A DNA stretch of 64,000 nt from Dermacentor variabilis. Taxonomy: Eukaryota; Arthropoda; Arachnida; Ixodida; Ixodidae. Both the position numbers and the translations under genes were made by a program. Of the stretch, positions 11,658-24,059 are shown in pieces. Within the stretch, counting starts at the first letter, position 1. The number at the start of each line of letters is the position of its first letter. The notes beneath the pieces are model-generated. The model ran no database searches. It was not told the origin of the DNA and worked only from the letters and a program-made list of their open reading frames with translations. The stretch lies in the NCBI RefSeq assembly GCF_050947875.1, contig NC_134569.1:261279100-261343099 (forward strand). Direction: 5' to 3'.

Positions 11658-12725
11658 ATGGCGACGCAAGTCGGGCCGCCTATTTTTGACGAAGGGGACG
11701 ACAAGTGGGACGCATATCAGGTGCGATTAGAAGCTTTTTTCCAAGCCCACGAGATTGTCGATCCGAAGAAGCGTCGGGCCTTACTTGTTGCCGCCCTTAG
11801 TACCAAGACTGTAGATCTCCTGGCAGGCCGTTCTGCGCCTAACAAAATTCAGGATCTGACGTACGAAGCAGCAGTTCAAAAACTGGCCGAGTACGTTGCA
11901 CCGAAAGGCAACGAGATAGCGGAGTCTTATCAGTTTTTCACAAGGAATCAGCAAGCTGACGAGTCGACAAGCGACTTCATTGTCGAGCTACGGAAAATGG
12001 CTAATAGGTGCAATTTTGCCCAGGCGCTAGAGAGAATGCTGCGTGACAGGCTTGTCTGTGGTTTACGGGATGCTGGAGTGCGTCGTAATCTGCTAGCAAG
12101 GCACACGCTCACACTGCAGGAAGCAAAGGATGTGGCGCTAGCCGCTGAGATGGCTGCACGCAACGTACAACAGATGGGAGATGGGCCAATCAGAGAGGGC
12201 GTCCACGCAGTGCGAACGAAGCAAGAGCGGCAGAAGTTCTCCAGAAGACCACAGCCAGACAGGATGTGAAATTCGAACAATGAAGTACAGACCGGCTGCC
12301 TTTGCTGCGGAAGCGACACCCACCAGACCGCCAAATGCAGGTTCCGCCGCGTTGAGTGTTTCTCTTGTCGGAAGAGGGGACACCTGGCTTCAATGTGCAA
12401 TTCCAAGCCACGCCAAGAAAACGTAGCTCACTGTGAGGAACCATCCTCGGACAGCGAGGACTACGGACAGTTCCTGTTACACCTTCGTGAGTGGTCGACA
12501 GGATTGGTTCGGCCGATATGGCAAACGTTACAGTGGAAAGGGGTGCCTGTGAAGATGCAAGTGGACACAGGGTCACCAGTGTCAATAGTGACATGGCCAG
12601 CTTATGCCCAGCATCGCCACCGCTGGCCCAGGCTCGACAAGTCGTCGTTTCAACTGAGTTGCTTCCTAGGGAGACTACCAGTGAAAGGACAGCTGAAAGT
12701 TCCTGTCACCTACGATAGTAGGTGA
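11658..12725 (+). pseudogene. gag: Gag-protease frame of Gypsy element
   Basis: From ATG 11658 the frame gives a 203-residue Gag core (capsid-like helices, DESTSDFIVELRKMANRC), then a TGA at 12267-12269. The same frame continues past the stop into two perfect CCHC knuckles of spacing C-x2-C-x4-H-x4-C (CLCC...H...C and CFSC...H...C) and then a retropepsin active site VDTGSPVSIV. The frame closes at 12723, inside a perfect hairpin. Gag builds the particle, the knuckles bind RNA, and the protease cuts the polyprotein. The lone TGA is either a mutation or a readthrough-type stop before the nucleocapsid part; the other stops in the element favour mutation. Confidence 0.9.
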
Positions 12726-12738
12726 CAGGAACTTTCAG
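12693..12738. repeat. Perfect 21-bp hairpin disrupting the polyprotein
   Basis: Arms 12693-12713 and 12718-12738 are exact reverse complements with a 4-base loop GATA. The protease frame (frame of 12393) enters it and the polymerase frame (frame of 13133) leaves it, so the hairpin coincides with the reading-frame break. It looks like a templated foldback insertion during reverse transcription or repair rather than original element sequence. Confidence 0.95.
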
Positions 12739-15643
12739 AACAGTAGTGCTCGGCTGCTCAGGCCCAAACCTGTGTGGGCGAGACATAATTCAAGCATTCC
12801 AGCTGACTGGAGGCCCAGTGCTCAACGTGGACGTCAACGACGGTAAGCCGCCTGCTGCTGACGAAATCGCCATTGCTGCTACGCTAAGGGAGTAATATGC
12901 CGATTTGTTTTCGCCAGGGCTCGGATTAATCAAGGGGCCTCCGGTTCACCTACAGTTACGTGAAGGAAGGGTACCGCGATTCTGCAAGGCCCGTTCTATA
13001 CCGTAAGCTCTACAAGAGCCTGTAAATGCAGAAATCGCAAAGTTTGCTGACACGGGCATACTGACGCGGGTCGCCAGCGCCGAGTGGGCTGCGCCACTCG
13101 TTCCCGTCGTCAAGAAGGACGGCTCCATCCGCTTGTGTGGCGATTTTAGAACGACAGTCAACACAGCATGCCACACGGAACAATATCCGCTGCCAAAGAT
13201 AAGGGACATATTTGCGAAGCTCAGCGGAGGGGAAGTATTCAGTACAATAGATTTGAAGGATGCATACAACCAGCTACCAATAGATGACGCGACAAAGAAG
13301 CTGCTGGTAGTAAACACGCCAAAAGGGTTGTATAGCTTCAACCGGCTGCCGTTTGGGGTGGTGTCGGCACCGGCAGTTTTTCAGAAGCGAATGGAAGCAC
13401 TGTTGCAAGGGCTACCGGGTGTGCAAGTGTACTTAGACGATGTGGTGGTCGCCGAGAAAAGAGGAAATTGTGACACGTTGCCCAAAGTGTTCCAGCGGTT
13501 CAGGGAAGGCGGTGTTAAACTTCACCCGCTCAAATGCAGATTCCGTCGGTCGGAGGTGGAATTCCTTGGTCACCGCATTAGCGCAAAAGGCCTAAGACCA
13601 AAGACGGAAAATATCGACACGCTCTTACGAATGCCCCAACCTACGTGTGTAACGGAACTTCGCGCGCTACTGGGTCTCGTTACGTATTACAACGCATTCT
13701 TGGGGAACTTGGCTACAGTGCTTGCGCCATTATATGAGTTATTAAGAAAGAACAGGCCTTGGTAATGGGAAGCTGAGCAAAAAAATGCATACGAGGCAGT
13801 GAAGCGGTTGATAAAGGAGGTGCAGCATTTGACCCACTATGACCCAACAAAACCACTCATCCTGGAGACGGACGCATCCTCATGCGGTATCGGGGCAGTC
13901 TTGTACCACAGAGTGGACGGCGTAAACCAGTCAATCGGGTTTCGATCTCGCACCCTCTCTTCAGCCGAGCGGAATTATGCTCAGATTGAGCGCCAAGCCT
14001 TAGCTGTGGTATTCGGCGTGACGAAGTTTCGCCAATATTTGCTGGGAAACCAATTTACATTGGTCACAGATCATAAGCCGCTGATGCGCCTTTTTAGTCC
14101 CGATAAACCAATACCACCCTTGGTAGCAGCAAGGATACAGCGTTGGGCACTTTTACTCGGTGGTTACAAGTGTTCCATTGAGTATAAACCGGGAAAGTAA
14201 ATAATTGTGGCCGACGCATTGAGCCGTCTTCCCATGCAAGCGCCGCATGATGACAAGACGGTGAAGTCAATGTTGAAAGATGAACGGGAGTACGTGCTAC
14301 TAACAGACCACCTGAACACAGGGGTGGTGTCGTCGCACAATTTGGCCGAAATGACGGCACGTGATGGCATGCTCATGGCGGTTATGCGTTATGTTCGGGA
14401 AGGCTCGCCAAGGAAATTGCCGACAACACAAGAAGCATTACGACCTATGTTCCAAAAGAAAGACGAGCTGACATGCAGCCATGGTATTGTTTATTGGGGC
14501 CATCGGGCCGCGATACCCGCTGCAGCTCGGAAATCAATGCTGCAGCTGCTGCACGATACCCATCAAGGCATGTCGGCGATGAAAAATCTAGCACGGGCAC
14601 TTTTCTGGTATCCCGGACTTGACAAGGATATCCAGAATATCGTACACGCATGTGTAGTATGCCAGCAAAACTGCAGCATGCCACGCGCGCACGAGCCGGT
14701 TCCGTGGCCGGACACATTTGAGCGATGGTCTAGAATCCACGTTGATTTCGCAGAACCAGTCGAAGGGCGAATGTTGATGATCGTAGTGGATTCGCATACC
14801 AAATGGATAGAAGTTGTTCCGCTTAACGTAACCAGCGCAGGTAACACTGTGGAAGCGTTACGGGGCATTTTCAGCAGATTTGGGTTGCCACGAACAGTTG
14901 TCTCCGACAACGGGGCCCAGTTCACAAGTAGACAGTTCCGCCAATTCATGGAAGATAATGGCATAGTACATCTACGATCTCCTCCGTATCATCCGCAATC
15001 CAACGGGCTGGCAGAAAGGGCAGTGTGCACTGTTAAAGAAGGTCTGCGCAAAAACGTGCATGGTACCCTTGAAAGACGCCTGGCCCGATGGCTACCACGT
15101 TATCGGCGCACCCCACTCCAAAACGGAAAGACACCTGGTTTCTTGCTTCTTGGTTTCGAACCACGTGCTCTGTTGGATAATGTAGTGTCACGACCTTTTT
15201 CTGCTGCAGGAGCACTTCCGCGCAGACATTCGCCTGGACAACCGATCTGGTGCAAGGACTATAGAGCAGGTGCGAGCTGGAGACCCGGAGTGATACACAA
15301 TACCAGGGGCGCCCGCCTGAGCACGGTCAAGACGGAGGATGGGGAACTATGTGAGCGTCATGAAGATCAGCTACGACACCGCGCGGAGGCTCAGCAACCA
15401 ACATCGTTGGACGAGGAAGGCGCTGAAAGGAACGGAGGGTTAGCCCCACCAAACGAAGATGCAGACCCTCTGGCGGGCTTTTCGGGTACCAGACCCAATT
15501 CCTCGGCTAGCGAAGAGCACGAAACGGGAGCTGCCCACACTAGAGTCCCGGAAGAGCACGACAAAGGTACTGCCAATGCTGGACCTCTGGCAGTTCCAAT
15601 TCGCAGATCAACCCGGCGTCGCAAGGCGCCAGACCGTTTCTAG
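12728..15643 (+). pseudogene. pol: Pol frame of Gypsy element (RT, RNase H, integrase)
   Basis: One frame runs the whole distance with TAA stops at 12893, 13004, 13763 and 14198. Domains in order: RT (DLKDAYNQL, LPFGVVSAPAVFQ, catalytic YLDDVVV near 13430), RNase H (LETDASSCGIGAVL near 13865, then YAQIERQALAVVF and TDHKPL), integrase zinc-binding HHCC (HDTHQG...CVVCQQ, about 14550-14665), DDE core (HVDFAE, SDNGAQF, NGLAERAV) and a basic C-terminal tail ending about 15643. The family copies RNA to DNA and inserts it. At least one stop (13763) looks like a simple CAA-to-TAA change, so a modest number of mutations separates this copy from an intact one. Confidence 0.93.
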
Positions 15644-15666
15644 AGCTCCTCCTAAGGAGAAGGAAT

Positions 15667-15806
15667 TGATGTGAAGTCAGCAATTCACGCACGCCACGAG
15701 CTCATGCGTCAATGCCTGAGTGACATGACGTCACGCCAGAGTTTACTACTTAAACGACTAACTCAATAAGCGTGCGTTCATTCCTGTTCCTGCGTCCATT
15801 ACTTCA
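15667..15806 (+). repeat. 3' LTR of the Gypsy element
   Basis: Aligns without gaps to the 5' LTR with five substitutions, including AATAAA changed to AATAAG at the putative polyadenylation signal. It is preceded by a purine-rich tract and followed by the right copy of the GGCAT target duplication. Confidence 0.95.
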
Positions 15807-15811
15807 GGCAT

Positions 15812-16680
15812 TCCACAAATCTATATTTCAGCCACTCGGCTGAAGGTACAGTCATGGTGAATACTGAGCCTGGAGAGTGCAATCAAGCCAACGGGTGCCA
15901 AGATTGGCTAACACCTGCTCAATGACTGCGTACTGCATATCTAGCTGGCGTCCATGCCTTCAAGTTCTGACACATCACCGTCCCACTTGTGAAGGCAGTC
16001 CTATGTTGATTTTTCTTCTTACATGTAATGACAATGATTAGGCGCATCTGCTTCATTAATCTTGGCTTCGCAAATTTACTGGATGGGGCTGTTGGTGTCT
16101 TGTTTTCCTCAATCACAGCGTGAGACCTAGCAATGGCTAGCCCAAATATAGATTTCAGAAAACCAAAACAAATTCAGCAGTAAGAAGCTAAAGGGTTGTT
16201 TTGGTGGAGACAAGTGGCGCAGTCCGGATATGAAAGAGGGAAAAGAAAAGTCGAGTCTTTCCACTTCAACACTGGGAGGCACAACTCCCACAAATAAATA
16301 CGACTCGTACTTTACTTCTCTAAAGGAGATTACTGATTTGCATTGGCAAGTGTTCACTTCAACAAACACTGCATGAAGCAACCTTCCTGCGTCCATTTCA
16401 CCAGCTACTGCATCATTGTTTTGCGTTATGAGTGAAACTGCAATTTTCTTTATGCCACAACTTGCCCCATTAAGGCATTTAAATACTCGTGAATAGTAGT
16501 AGAGAAAGAAATAGACGTAAGACAGCAGTTGCTTTTTATGCGTAGACATTGCATAGACCAAGTGCTCTCATGGTCATTTCTTCTCTGTCTGATAAACTAT
16601 TCTAAACAAGAAAATATTATACACAAATATTGTGCAAAGCCATACCACAACTAAACTGGAGGTATCCTTGCTAGAGAGCG
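15812..16680. other. No supported gene
   Basis: A minus-strand open frame at 16127-16561 has a hydrophobic N-terminal half but no recognised domain and no conserved neighbour. Nothing else identified. Confidence 0.4.
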
Positions 16681-16724
16681 TAACCTTTTATTTCAAATCA
16701 ACAAGATTTGAGTCCGGCGTCTTT

Positions 16725-17948
16725 TTAGTGGGTCTGGGCACCCGCCGCAGACGCGGTTCCGAGACCTTGTCTCGAAGCGGCTTCCTCGGCTCGCTGGACG
16801 GCCCAGAGTTGTGCTGTCAGGTCAGAGCTGAGCAGTGCGGTCATCCAGCGTGACTGGAGGCTGGCAGTGGAAGAGACGGAGGGGTCGGCACTGCCCGACT
16901 TGTTTGTTAGGTCCCGACACTCCCATAACACGTGATTTAGTGTGGCGACCTCGCCACACGATGTGCATCTGTTTGTATTGTACATGTCTGGATACATGGC
17001 GTGCATGAGTCTGGGGTTTCTGTAAGAGTCTGTTTGTAGTTGTCTGAAGTGTACTGCTTGCGTCCTGTCTAACCTAGCGTGAGGGAATGGGTATATGCGT
17101 CTTTGTAATTGGTAGTGTGCCGTGATGTCGTGAAAACTGGTCATACGATCCTCCCATGCCCAGACGTTTGCAGTACCCCGCGGGGGCTCTTCCTCCGATG
17201 CTGCTCGGTGAGTCAGGCCTCGAGCAACGCCGTGAGCCGCTTCGTTGGGGGTGCTCATTCCAGTGTGTGCCGGGATCCATAGCAAATGCCTTCCGTTATC
17301 AACGTCGGCCTCTCCCTGGTGTATGGGATGTCGCTGGAGTATCTGATACGCCTCTTGCGAGATGCGCGCATTTGCAAAATTGCGAATTGCCGTTTGCGAG
17401 TAGCAGATCACGTATGTAGCTTTGGTTTGTGTGAGGGCCAGTGCTATGGCCGCTTCCTCTGCCGCTTCGGCATGTGCCGTGTTCACGGTGACGCTCGTGA
17501 GGTGGTTGCCTCGGTGGCTAGTAACTGCCGCCACGAAACTCTTCCTGTCTCGATAGCGGGCTGCGTCAATGAAGACCGCCTCCTTGTCGTTAGAGTAACT
17601 TTTGTTCATGTGTTTTGCCCTGGCTTTACGCCTCCCCGTGTGGTGTTGGGGGTGCATGTTGCGAGGCAATGGGGGTACGTTTTGTTGCTCGCGTATGGGT
17701 CTTGTAATGTCTACTTTGACGCCGTGTTGCGAGTGGTATGTGATGCCGAGATTTTCAAGTACGTGTCTGCCCGGGCGGGTCTCGGATAGGCGTTCAAGTT
17801 GGGACACTTGTTGCGCCTCCACGAGTTCTTCGAGCGTATTGTGTAGGCCTAGTTCTAAGAGCTTGGTGGTGCTAACTCCAGGCGCAAGTCCCAACCCACA
17901 TTTGTACGCCTTGCGTATGAGCGCGTTGAGCTTGTTTTTTTTCCGCAA
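16725..17948 (-). pseudogene. RNase H and zinc-finger tail of I-type LINE
   Basis: 407 open codons. An RNase H fold is visible from about residue 120: FIDAARY (first Asp), AEAAEEAAIALAL (Glu block), VICYSQTAIRNF and WIPAHTGMSTPNEAAH (His/Asn block). Related proteins have an acidic D-S pair in the third block; here the position reads Y-S, so a catalytic Asp appears lost. A C-terminal CTSCGEVATLNHVLWEC zinc-binding motif follows. The frame continues the RT but is shifted one base at the A8 run. Confidence 0.88.
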
Positions 17949-19148
17949 CCGTCCAGTTGTGAAATGCTGCCGTGTACCTTATCTGAGAAATGACGAAGGC
18001 TTGTATGAGTCGGATGACGCTGCCTTCGCGCATGCCCGCGTGTTTGTTGGTGATGCGTCGAATGAGCTGCATCGTGCTGGTGGCCTTTGCCGTTATCTTA
18101 CGAAGTGCTTCGCCATTGCCACCCTTATGCTCTATCATCATTCCTAGTACCCGGATTTTCTCTACTATCGGGATGGGTAGGCCGTTTGATGTCGTTAATT
18201 GGATCTCTTGCTTTTCCAGGGGGGTGTAGCATTTAGGTGGGCGCCCCTTTCTGACTGGTCTATATAGCAGCAGTTCGGATTTTTCGGCCGAGCAGGCGAG
18301 TCCCGTGCCCACGAGGTAGTTTTCTACGCATTGGATGGCCTGTTGTAAACGTTGCTCGATCGCTCCGTCGCTGCCCGTTCTCGTCCAGATCGTAATATCA
18401 TCCGCGTATAGCGTGTGATGCAGTCCTTCGATTTGAAACAATCGGTCGGGCAACCCCAGCAGGACGAGGTTGAAGAGCATTGGCGAGATCACCGAGCCCT
18501 GCGGGGTGCCCGAGCTGCCGATGTTGATTTGCTCTGACTGTAGTTGCCCCACTCGCATGTGAGCGGTTCTTCCCGTGAGGAAGTCTCGGACGTAGTTGTA
18601 CGTGCGCAGGCCGAGATTTAGCTTGTCTATTTGTCGCAATATGGCATCGTGGCGAACGTTATCGAAGGCCCTCTTCAGGTCCAGCCCGAGGATGGCTCTC
18701 GTCGAACGCCCCGGATTGTCTATGATTTGGTGTTTTAGTTGCAGAAGGGCGTCTTGCGTGGAGAGATGTCTTCTGAATCCAATCATGGTGTGTGGAAATA
18801 AGTCGTTGTCCTCGAGGTAATCCGTGAGTCTATTGAGAAACGCGTGCTCCATTAATTTGCCCACGCAGGACGTGAGGGAGATGGGGCGCAGGTTCTCCAG
18901 CTGTAATTTCTTGCCGGGTTTCGGTATACCAGTGTGATATTTGCTTCTTTTCATTGCCGGGGTAGCTTGCCTTGCGCCCAACACTCGTTAATGTATTTTG
19001 TCAGTTTCTCGATCGATCCGTAATCGAGATTGCGTAGTGCCTTATTGGGTATTCGATCGGGGCCAGGGGCCGACTTGGTGTTCAGCTTTACGAGGGCCGC
19101 CTGGATTTCGGCAACGGAGAATTCCTCGTCTAGGGTGGCGTTGCTTTC
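17872..19148 (-). pseudogene. Reverse transcriptase of I-type LINE
   Basis: Reads the RT blocks in order: SAPGPDRIPNKAL (outside the main frame, near 19060), LRPISLTSCVGKLME, GFRRHLSTQDALLQL, LDLKRAFDNVRHD, SSGTPQGSVISPMLFNL, catalytic LYADDITIW (near 18400), and the thumb region KIRVLGMMI. The open frame is continuous from 18984 to 17872; upstream coding is in another frame, broken near 18960. It joins the RNase H frame across an A8 run (17935-17942) where A7 would keep the frame, a one-base homopolymer slip. Catalytic Asp pairs are intact, but frame breaks make the copy defective. Confidence 0.9.
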
Positions 19149-19452
19149 TCCTGAGTAGGTTCATTAAGAAATGACGAGACAGTTTGACTATGTAAATCAT
19201 TGAAAGGCTCAGCGAAACCTCTTTTGGGTTGTCTTTTCTTGGTTTCAGACTGTGCACACTGCATTTCAAGGCGGTTTCCATGTTTATTGCTTTCGTTTTT
19301 TATGTATAGGGCATGTTAACATATAATACACCATGTCAAGTATGTGGTGTCATAGAGTTCTTGGATGGAGTCTTGCCCTTTCATTCTGTACAATATGATG
19401 CTTTTTTTTTGTGTCCAAGGCTGTTTTACATATGAGTTCGATTGTAGCATTT

Positions 19453-19860
19453 TGCGCGAGGCAGAAACCTGGAGGCTTATAAGATGGTTTCTGCTTAACA
19501 TGAGGACGACGCAACGAGCTATGGAAAGAAGAATGGTGGTGTAACATTAAGGGATAAGGAGAACAGATTGGATGAGGGAACAAACGCGAGTTGATGACAT
19601 TTTTGTTGTAATCAATAAAATGAAATGGGCAATGGCAGGGCATGCAATGAGGAGGAAAGATAATTGATGGTCATTAAGGATTACGGACTGGATTCCAAGA
19701 GAATGAAAGCGTAGCAAGGGGCGGCAGAAGGTTGGGTGGACGGATAAGATCAAGAAGTTTGCAGGGACAACATGGCCACAATTAGCACCTGACTGAGGTA
19801 GTTGGACAAGTATGGGAGAGGCCTTTGCCCTGCAGTGATGTCCTACATAATGATGATGTA
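19453..19860 (+). mobile_element. RTE-type LINE 3' fragment
   Basis: Matches the 3' part of the minus-strand RTE element at 46.15-46.57 kb in inverse orientation, including AGAAACCTGGAGG, TGGTCATTAAGG, CAACATGGCCACAATTAG and GAGAGGCCTTTGCCCTGCAG near its end, followed by a short ATGATG tail at about 19850. Only the last 400 bp of the element is present, a 5'-truncated insertion typical of LINEs. It abuts the I-type LINE with about 300 bp between them. Confidence 0.85.
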
Positions 19861-22800
19861 GTATTTTGCTAAGTTTTGCCTTTGTCACCCAAGCTTGAAA
19901 GATTGCTACCCACTGCAGGTGGCATTTTGCGGTTTTGTGGTGGTTTTTCAATAAAAGAAAGTCTGTCAATTATCCTGTGCACTGGTTGTCTTCTTGAATT
20001 ACAATTTTTTGCCTATATTTTCTCTGTTATTGCATTTCAAATTAGGAATGGCTATCGTAGTTGACATCATTTCACCATATTGCACACAATGTGGATATAT
20101 ACTTGCAATATATAACCACCATAAATATAATAAATAGAATTTAACAATTCAAGAATAGTGCCTCGCATGGTGGTGCAGCCATAAATTGTGGCTATAAAGT
20201 ACCAGCGGTGCAGGTAGCACTGCTTGTGCAGAATATAGTTCAACTCTACCTACTTTAACATCGTTTTTATCTGCATTTGTATAGCTCCAGCTCCTATGAA
20301 CAACACACATCCGGTGGAAAAGTTGTTTATACCTGCAGTTGGTCCCAATGAATGGCCAAATTTCGGCCCGTCTTCATGGTATTAGCATATTAGCAAAGGC
20401 AGTCGTTTTTATAGTAGCCACTTTGTCCAGTGTAGAGGCCACTGTGGGGTGTCAAGATCTTGTACACATCTTCAGCTTTGCAGTGGACACAGCATCTGGC
20501 ACATAATTTATCACAGGTCAAGTTGAGTTTACTCACTTGCAAATGGAGAACCTAGCTTGTTGAAATTGAAGTAAACCGCCTGTGCACTCAGTGGCCTACT
20601 TCATTTTGTGTGACATATGTGGTTATAGCGATCCTTGCTTTAAGCACTTCTTGTCCGGCAGCAGTCTTTTGCTTTTGAAACACTCACGATAGCTTTCAGC
20701 AAGCTGGATAGGAATAACACTGAAAAACCAGCAGATGTTAATTGTCGAACTTATCATGCAAAGCTTCATACAGTATGATGAGGGCTAAATAAATGAGGGT
20801 ATTCCACAAGGCCTTGTAGCACATGTCACGAGTTTAGAGCAACATGACGTATAACACTTTTTTGATCGCATGCTATAGGTTCAGCAGGTGTGGCCATGGT
20901 TAAAGTGCAGCGCGAGGTCAAGAAAACATATCTATGAGCAGCACCCTGGTAAAGGAGACGCTGGGAAAACTAGTGGGAAGCCTTTTGAACATCTGGTTGA
21001 CCCAGTTGCTGGGTTCATCAGGTAAAGTGTAATAAAGAGAAGGAAGCCATAAGCACATAGGAAGGTTTTTACATATAGGCACTGTGCTAAGGTTCTCAGG
21101 CAGGTCTGTCAACACGCCAACAAGTCTTAGTGCGCAAGCTATGCACGGCAAACTACACATGCCTTCTGTTCGGACAAAGAACTGCTCATTGTAACTAACG
21201 AGGATGGAGTGGACAAAAAACAGCTCCATTATTCTGGTCCCACTGGTATCGACAGTGTTTCGTAAGTGTGCATTGCCATACTCAGTGCCTTCTTGGTTGA
21301 GATCAGCAAGGACCCGCTTGAGGCAAGGGGTAATAGACGTCTTTACAAGCTAAAAATGCATGCATGCATGAAGAACACATTGCGTCCAAAAAGTAGGCAC
21401 TTCACAGGGGCACTGGAGAAGGAACAGATTCTTGACAGTGAGCAAAGACAAGCTTCTCTGCTACTAAACACCCAGCACTGTTGCCATGTAACGACCTCTG
21501 AAACAATTACTAGGGCAGACAGGCAATGCCCCTCATGCAATAGTGCCAGCTTCAGAAAAGACCCACTTTACGCATCCGGAATGCTTCTTTCTTAGATTTT
21601 GCTGGGCGCACGCATTCTACTGTCCAAAAGTTGTCATTGAGAGCACTGTTGGTTTGGTGGCAATACAGTTCAGAAGCGATTGGAACAAACCTCCCTTCCT
21701 AGTTGGTCTGGAGGCTCACGGTGCTCATGAAGCGATACCATGAGACAAGCAAGGTGACTGGATGCCTCCAAGCCCTTCTTCGTTTATCACACTGTTCTGT
21801 TAGTAACAACCAAGAGACCTGAAGCCAATAAGCTCAAGTCCGGGCACTCATGTGGTTACTGTGGAGGATCCATAATGAAAAGCACAAAAACAGAAAACTC
21901 AAAGGAAGGGATAAAGCACTATTTAACAGTTAGCATTGCTGCAGCTCATCCCCTTTTATTTTTTCTGGTCATGCTACATTTTTTTACTATATATGGGCAT
22001 GGACTTCTACTGTGCACAGCTTACTGCAGAGAGCATAGGTGATGTTCCCAATCAGTGTCCGATTTTTATATACACTGTGTGTTGGCTCAAAGAGGCTCGA
22101 AAAACTACAATGGAAGCTTCTAGTAGAAAAGGTGCCTGGAAGAAAAAAGAAAGAAGCTGTGTGGCAACCATCTTGGCATTGATCGCATCTTGTCCCCTTA
22201 ATAAAAATTGTGCTTGCATACCAACTTCAGCCCTCCAGTTTAGAGTAAAGTACCAGCGCACTTATGAACAACGAATCAATTTTCAAAGAGCATGTGCAGG
22301 CCAGCCAAAAGCATGGGCATGAATCCACATTGTGCTCCTGCATTGAAGGTGAATAATGCGTTCCATAAAGGAAAATGTGCTTTAGTAAGCTTGCCTGCAA
22401 TAGGAATTTGTAATATACAAAGAATTGTCAATGAAGCTTACTACGAGCACAGATTCACTTGCAATTTATATCACAATTGAAAAAAATGAGCACAGTGTAA
22501 ACCTATGTGCCCTTTCCACTCTTAGTATACTTTACTGCACGATACTTAATGCCACCCATGTATTGCGGTGTAGCAAGCTACAAAAGAAACATTGCATAGT
22601 TGAGATTTTTAAAATTACCTTTTTCGCAGTACACCAATGTTCTGCGGTGAAGCGTACTAAAAGGAGGAAAGAGGCCACTGTCACTGGTCATAAGAGTTAA
22701 TTATACACTCGCGCACCCGTTGCTTCTCAGGTTGCCTAAGGGGACATACTATGCTGCGTGATAGCGCCCCCTCCCACTTTTAGCACGGTTCACCGCGTAA

Positions 22801-23835
22801 CTAAAAATGTACTGCGGCGAAGAAGCAGTACATTTGTATTCAGTGAATAAACAAATTGTTTTCACAACACTACAGAAATAAACGCGCACCATGCATCAGT
22901 CTACCACACGGAAGAGCGTCGAAACCAAAGGTAGCTGATTCTCACAGGCCGTGTAGCCCACTTATCAGTCGTAAAGTGTGATATAGGAAATTCAAAATTT
23001 GAGACACACAGAAATATGTTTATATGTTTACGTTCGTACTCCTTGCGTAACAAGGCTACCAGAACTTCCCCAATAGAAAGTAATTTACAACACACAAACG
23101 CAAACAACACACACATATGACTCGTTTTGAACTCGGCCGTCATGTAAATGACATATAGGGCGAAAAAACGTGAACATGCTGTGTGTTAGCATCGTAAACT
23201 TCATTCTACGTAAGGAGCACACCACAATCCTGCGACAGCTTCTAATGAGACCAAAACGAGAGCATATGTCTGTGAACGCGCAAATAGAACCCCTAAGCCA
23301 CTCCGCTCCTCCACCACCCCCGCTGCACGGCTGCACCACTCGTTTCAAGCACAGTACAGAGACAGCGCTTTTGCTTCTTGCTACGTCCTCGTTCAGTTGC
23401 GCTTATACACCCTATCATGGATTCTAACCAACTAGCCCGCCAACGTGTTTTAACCAAGCACAGCACACCATACACATATTCAGCGCTCAACAGTGGGCAG
23501 TCAACGCAGTCGCATTTACATCGATGTCCGATAAGCAAAGTCGGACACTACGACGCCACATCGCGGTTCGCTGGGCTGCGCTGCCGAAGCGCTAGGCCAC
23601 TTCGACATTTCAATTGTCACCACCGCTGGATTCTCAAGGAAGCACGGGTCACACAACGCAGATTCTGTACTGCCAGAGCTCACGGAGGCTAAAGCCGCAC
23701 TACCACTACTCACAGCTTTCCGCCATATAACACAGAACCTACAACCAACACTCAAGCAACGCAAGAACAATCACACACGCAATGTTGAACAACGCGCGGT
23801 CCAGAGAACGATCACGCAGAGGACGAACACGCCAC
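19861..23835. other. Long stretch without a confident gene
   Basis: Frames at 20918-21229 (minus), 21266-21743 (plus), 21936-22322 (plus) and 23170-23770 (both strands) were read; none shows a domain, a convincing start or consistent splice signals. The 22.6-22.85 kb part has GCGGTGAAG/GCGGCGAAG words repeated loosely. Sequence just before 23836 is the left flank of the palindromic P-type element. Confidence 0.4.
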
Positions 23836-24059
23836 CAACGCTCTTAAATTCTTTCAGTTCTCAAACTGCTGAGCGGCGCCTGGCCCCTTTCCGTTGCGCG
23901 CCGCGAGAGGGCGCGCACGACGGAGTTAGCCCGGCAAGGCGCAGCGTAGCAGCACGTTGTGCGCAGGTGGCCGCTGTGTGTAGTCGTCGTTTGCTCACGT
24001 TTGCGCTCGCACTCGCGGTATTTAATGTTTAGTGCATCGCGCTGCCAGTCGTATGCACT

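Larger units (their letters stand above)
11480..15806 (+). mobile_element. Full-length but defective Ty3/Gypsy LTR retrotransposon
   Basis: Two 140-bp direct LTRs (11480-11619 and 15667-15806) start with TG, end with CA, and are flanked by a perfect 5-bp duplication GGCAT (11475-11479 and 15807-15811). Between them lie gag with two zinc knuckles, protease, reverse transcriptase, RNase H and integrase in Gypsy order. A purine tract (CTAAGGAGAAGGAAT) precedes the right LTR. No envelope-like frame is present. The LTRs differ at 5 of 140 positions, suggesting a moderately old insertion. Coding is broken by five in-frame stops and one frame change, so the copy is not autonomous. Confidence 0.95.
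16680..19148 (-). mobile_element. I-type LINE, 5'-truncated
   Basis: Minus-strand element coding for RT (about 19148-17940), then RNase H and a CCHC tail (about 17948-16725), with AATAAA-bearing 3' sequence near 16690. RT followed by RNase H is the order of the I superfamily. The endonuclease and ORF1 are missing: recognisable coding starts abruptly at about 19148 with the block before RT motif 1 (SAPGPDRIPNKALRN). No target duplication found. Confidence 0.88.

Noticed and set aside
17286..18147. Plus-strand frames of 167 and 181 codons
   Set aside because: They are antisense to the I-type LINE RT/RNase H coding region.
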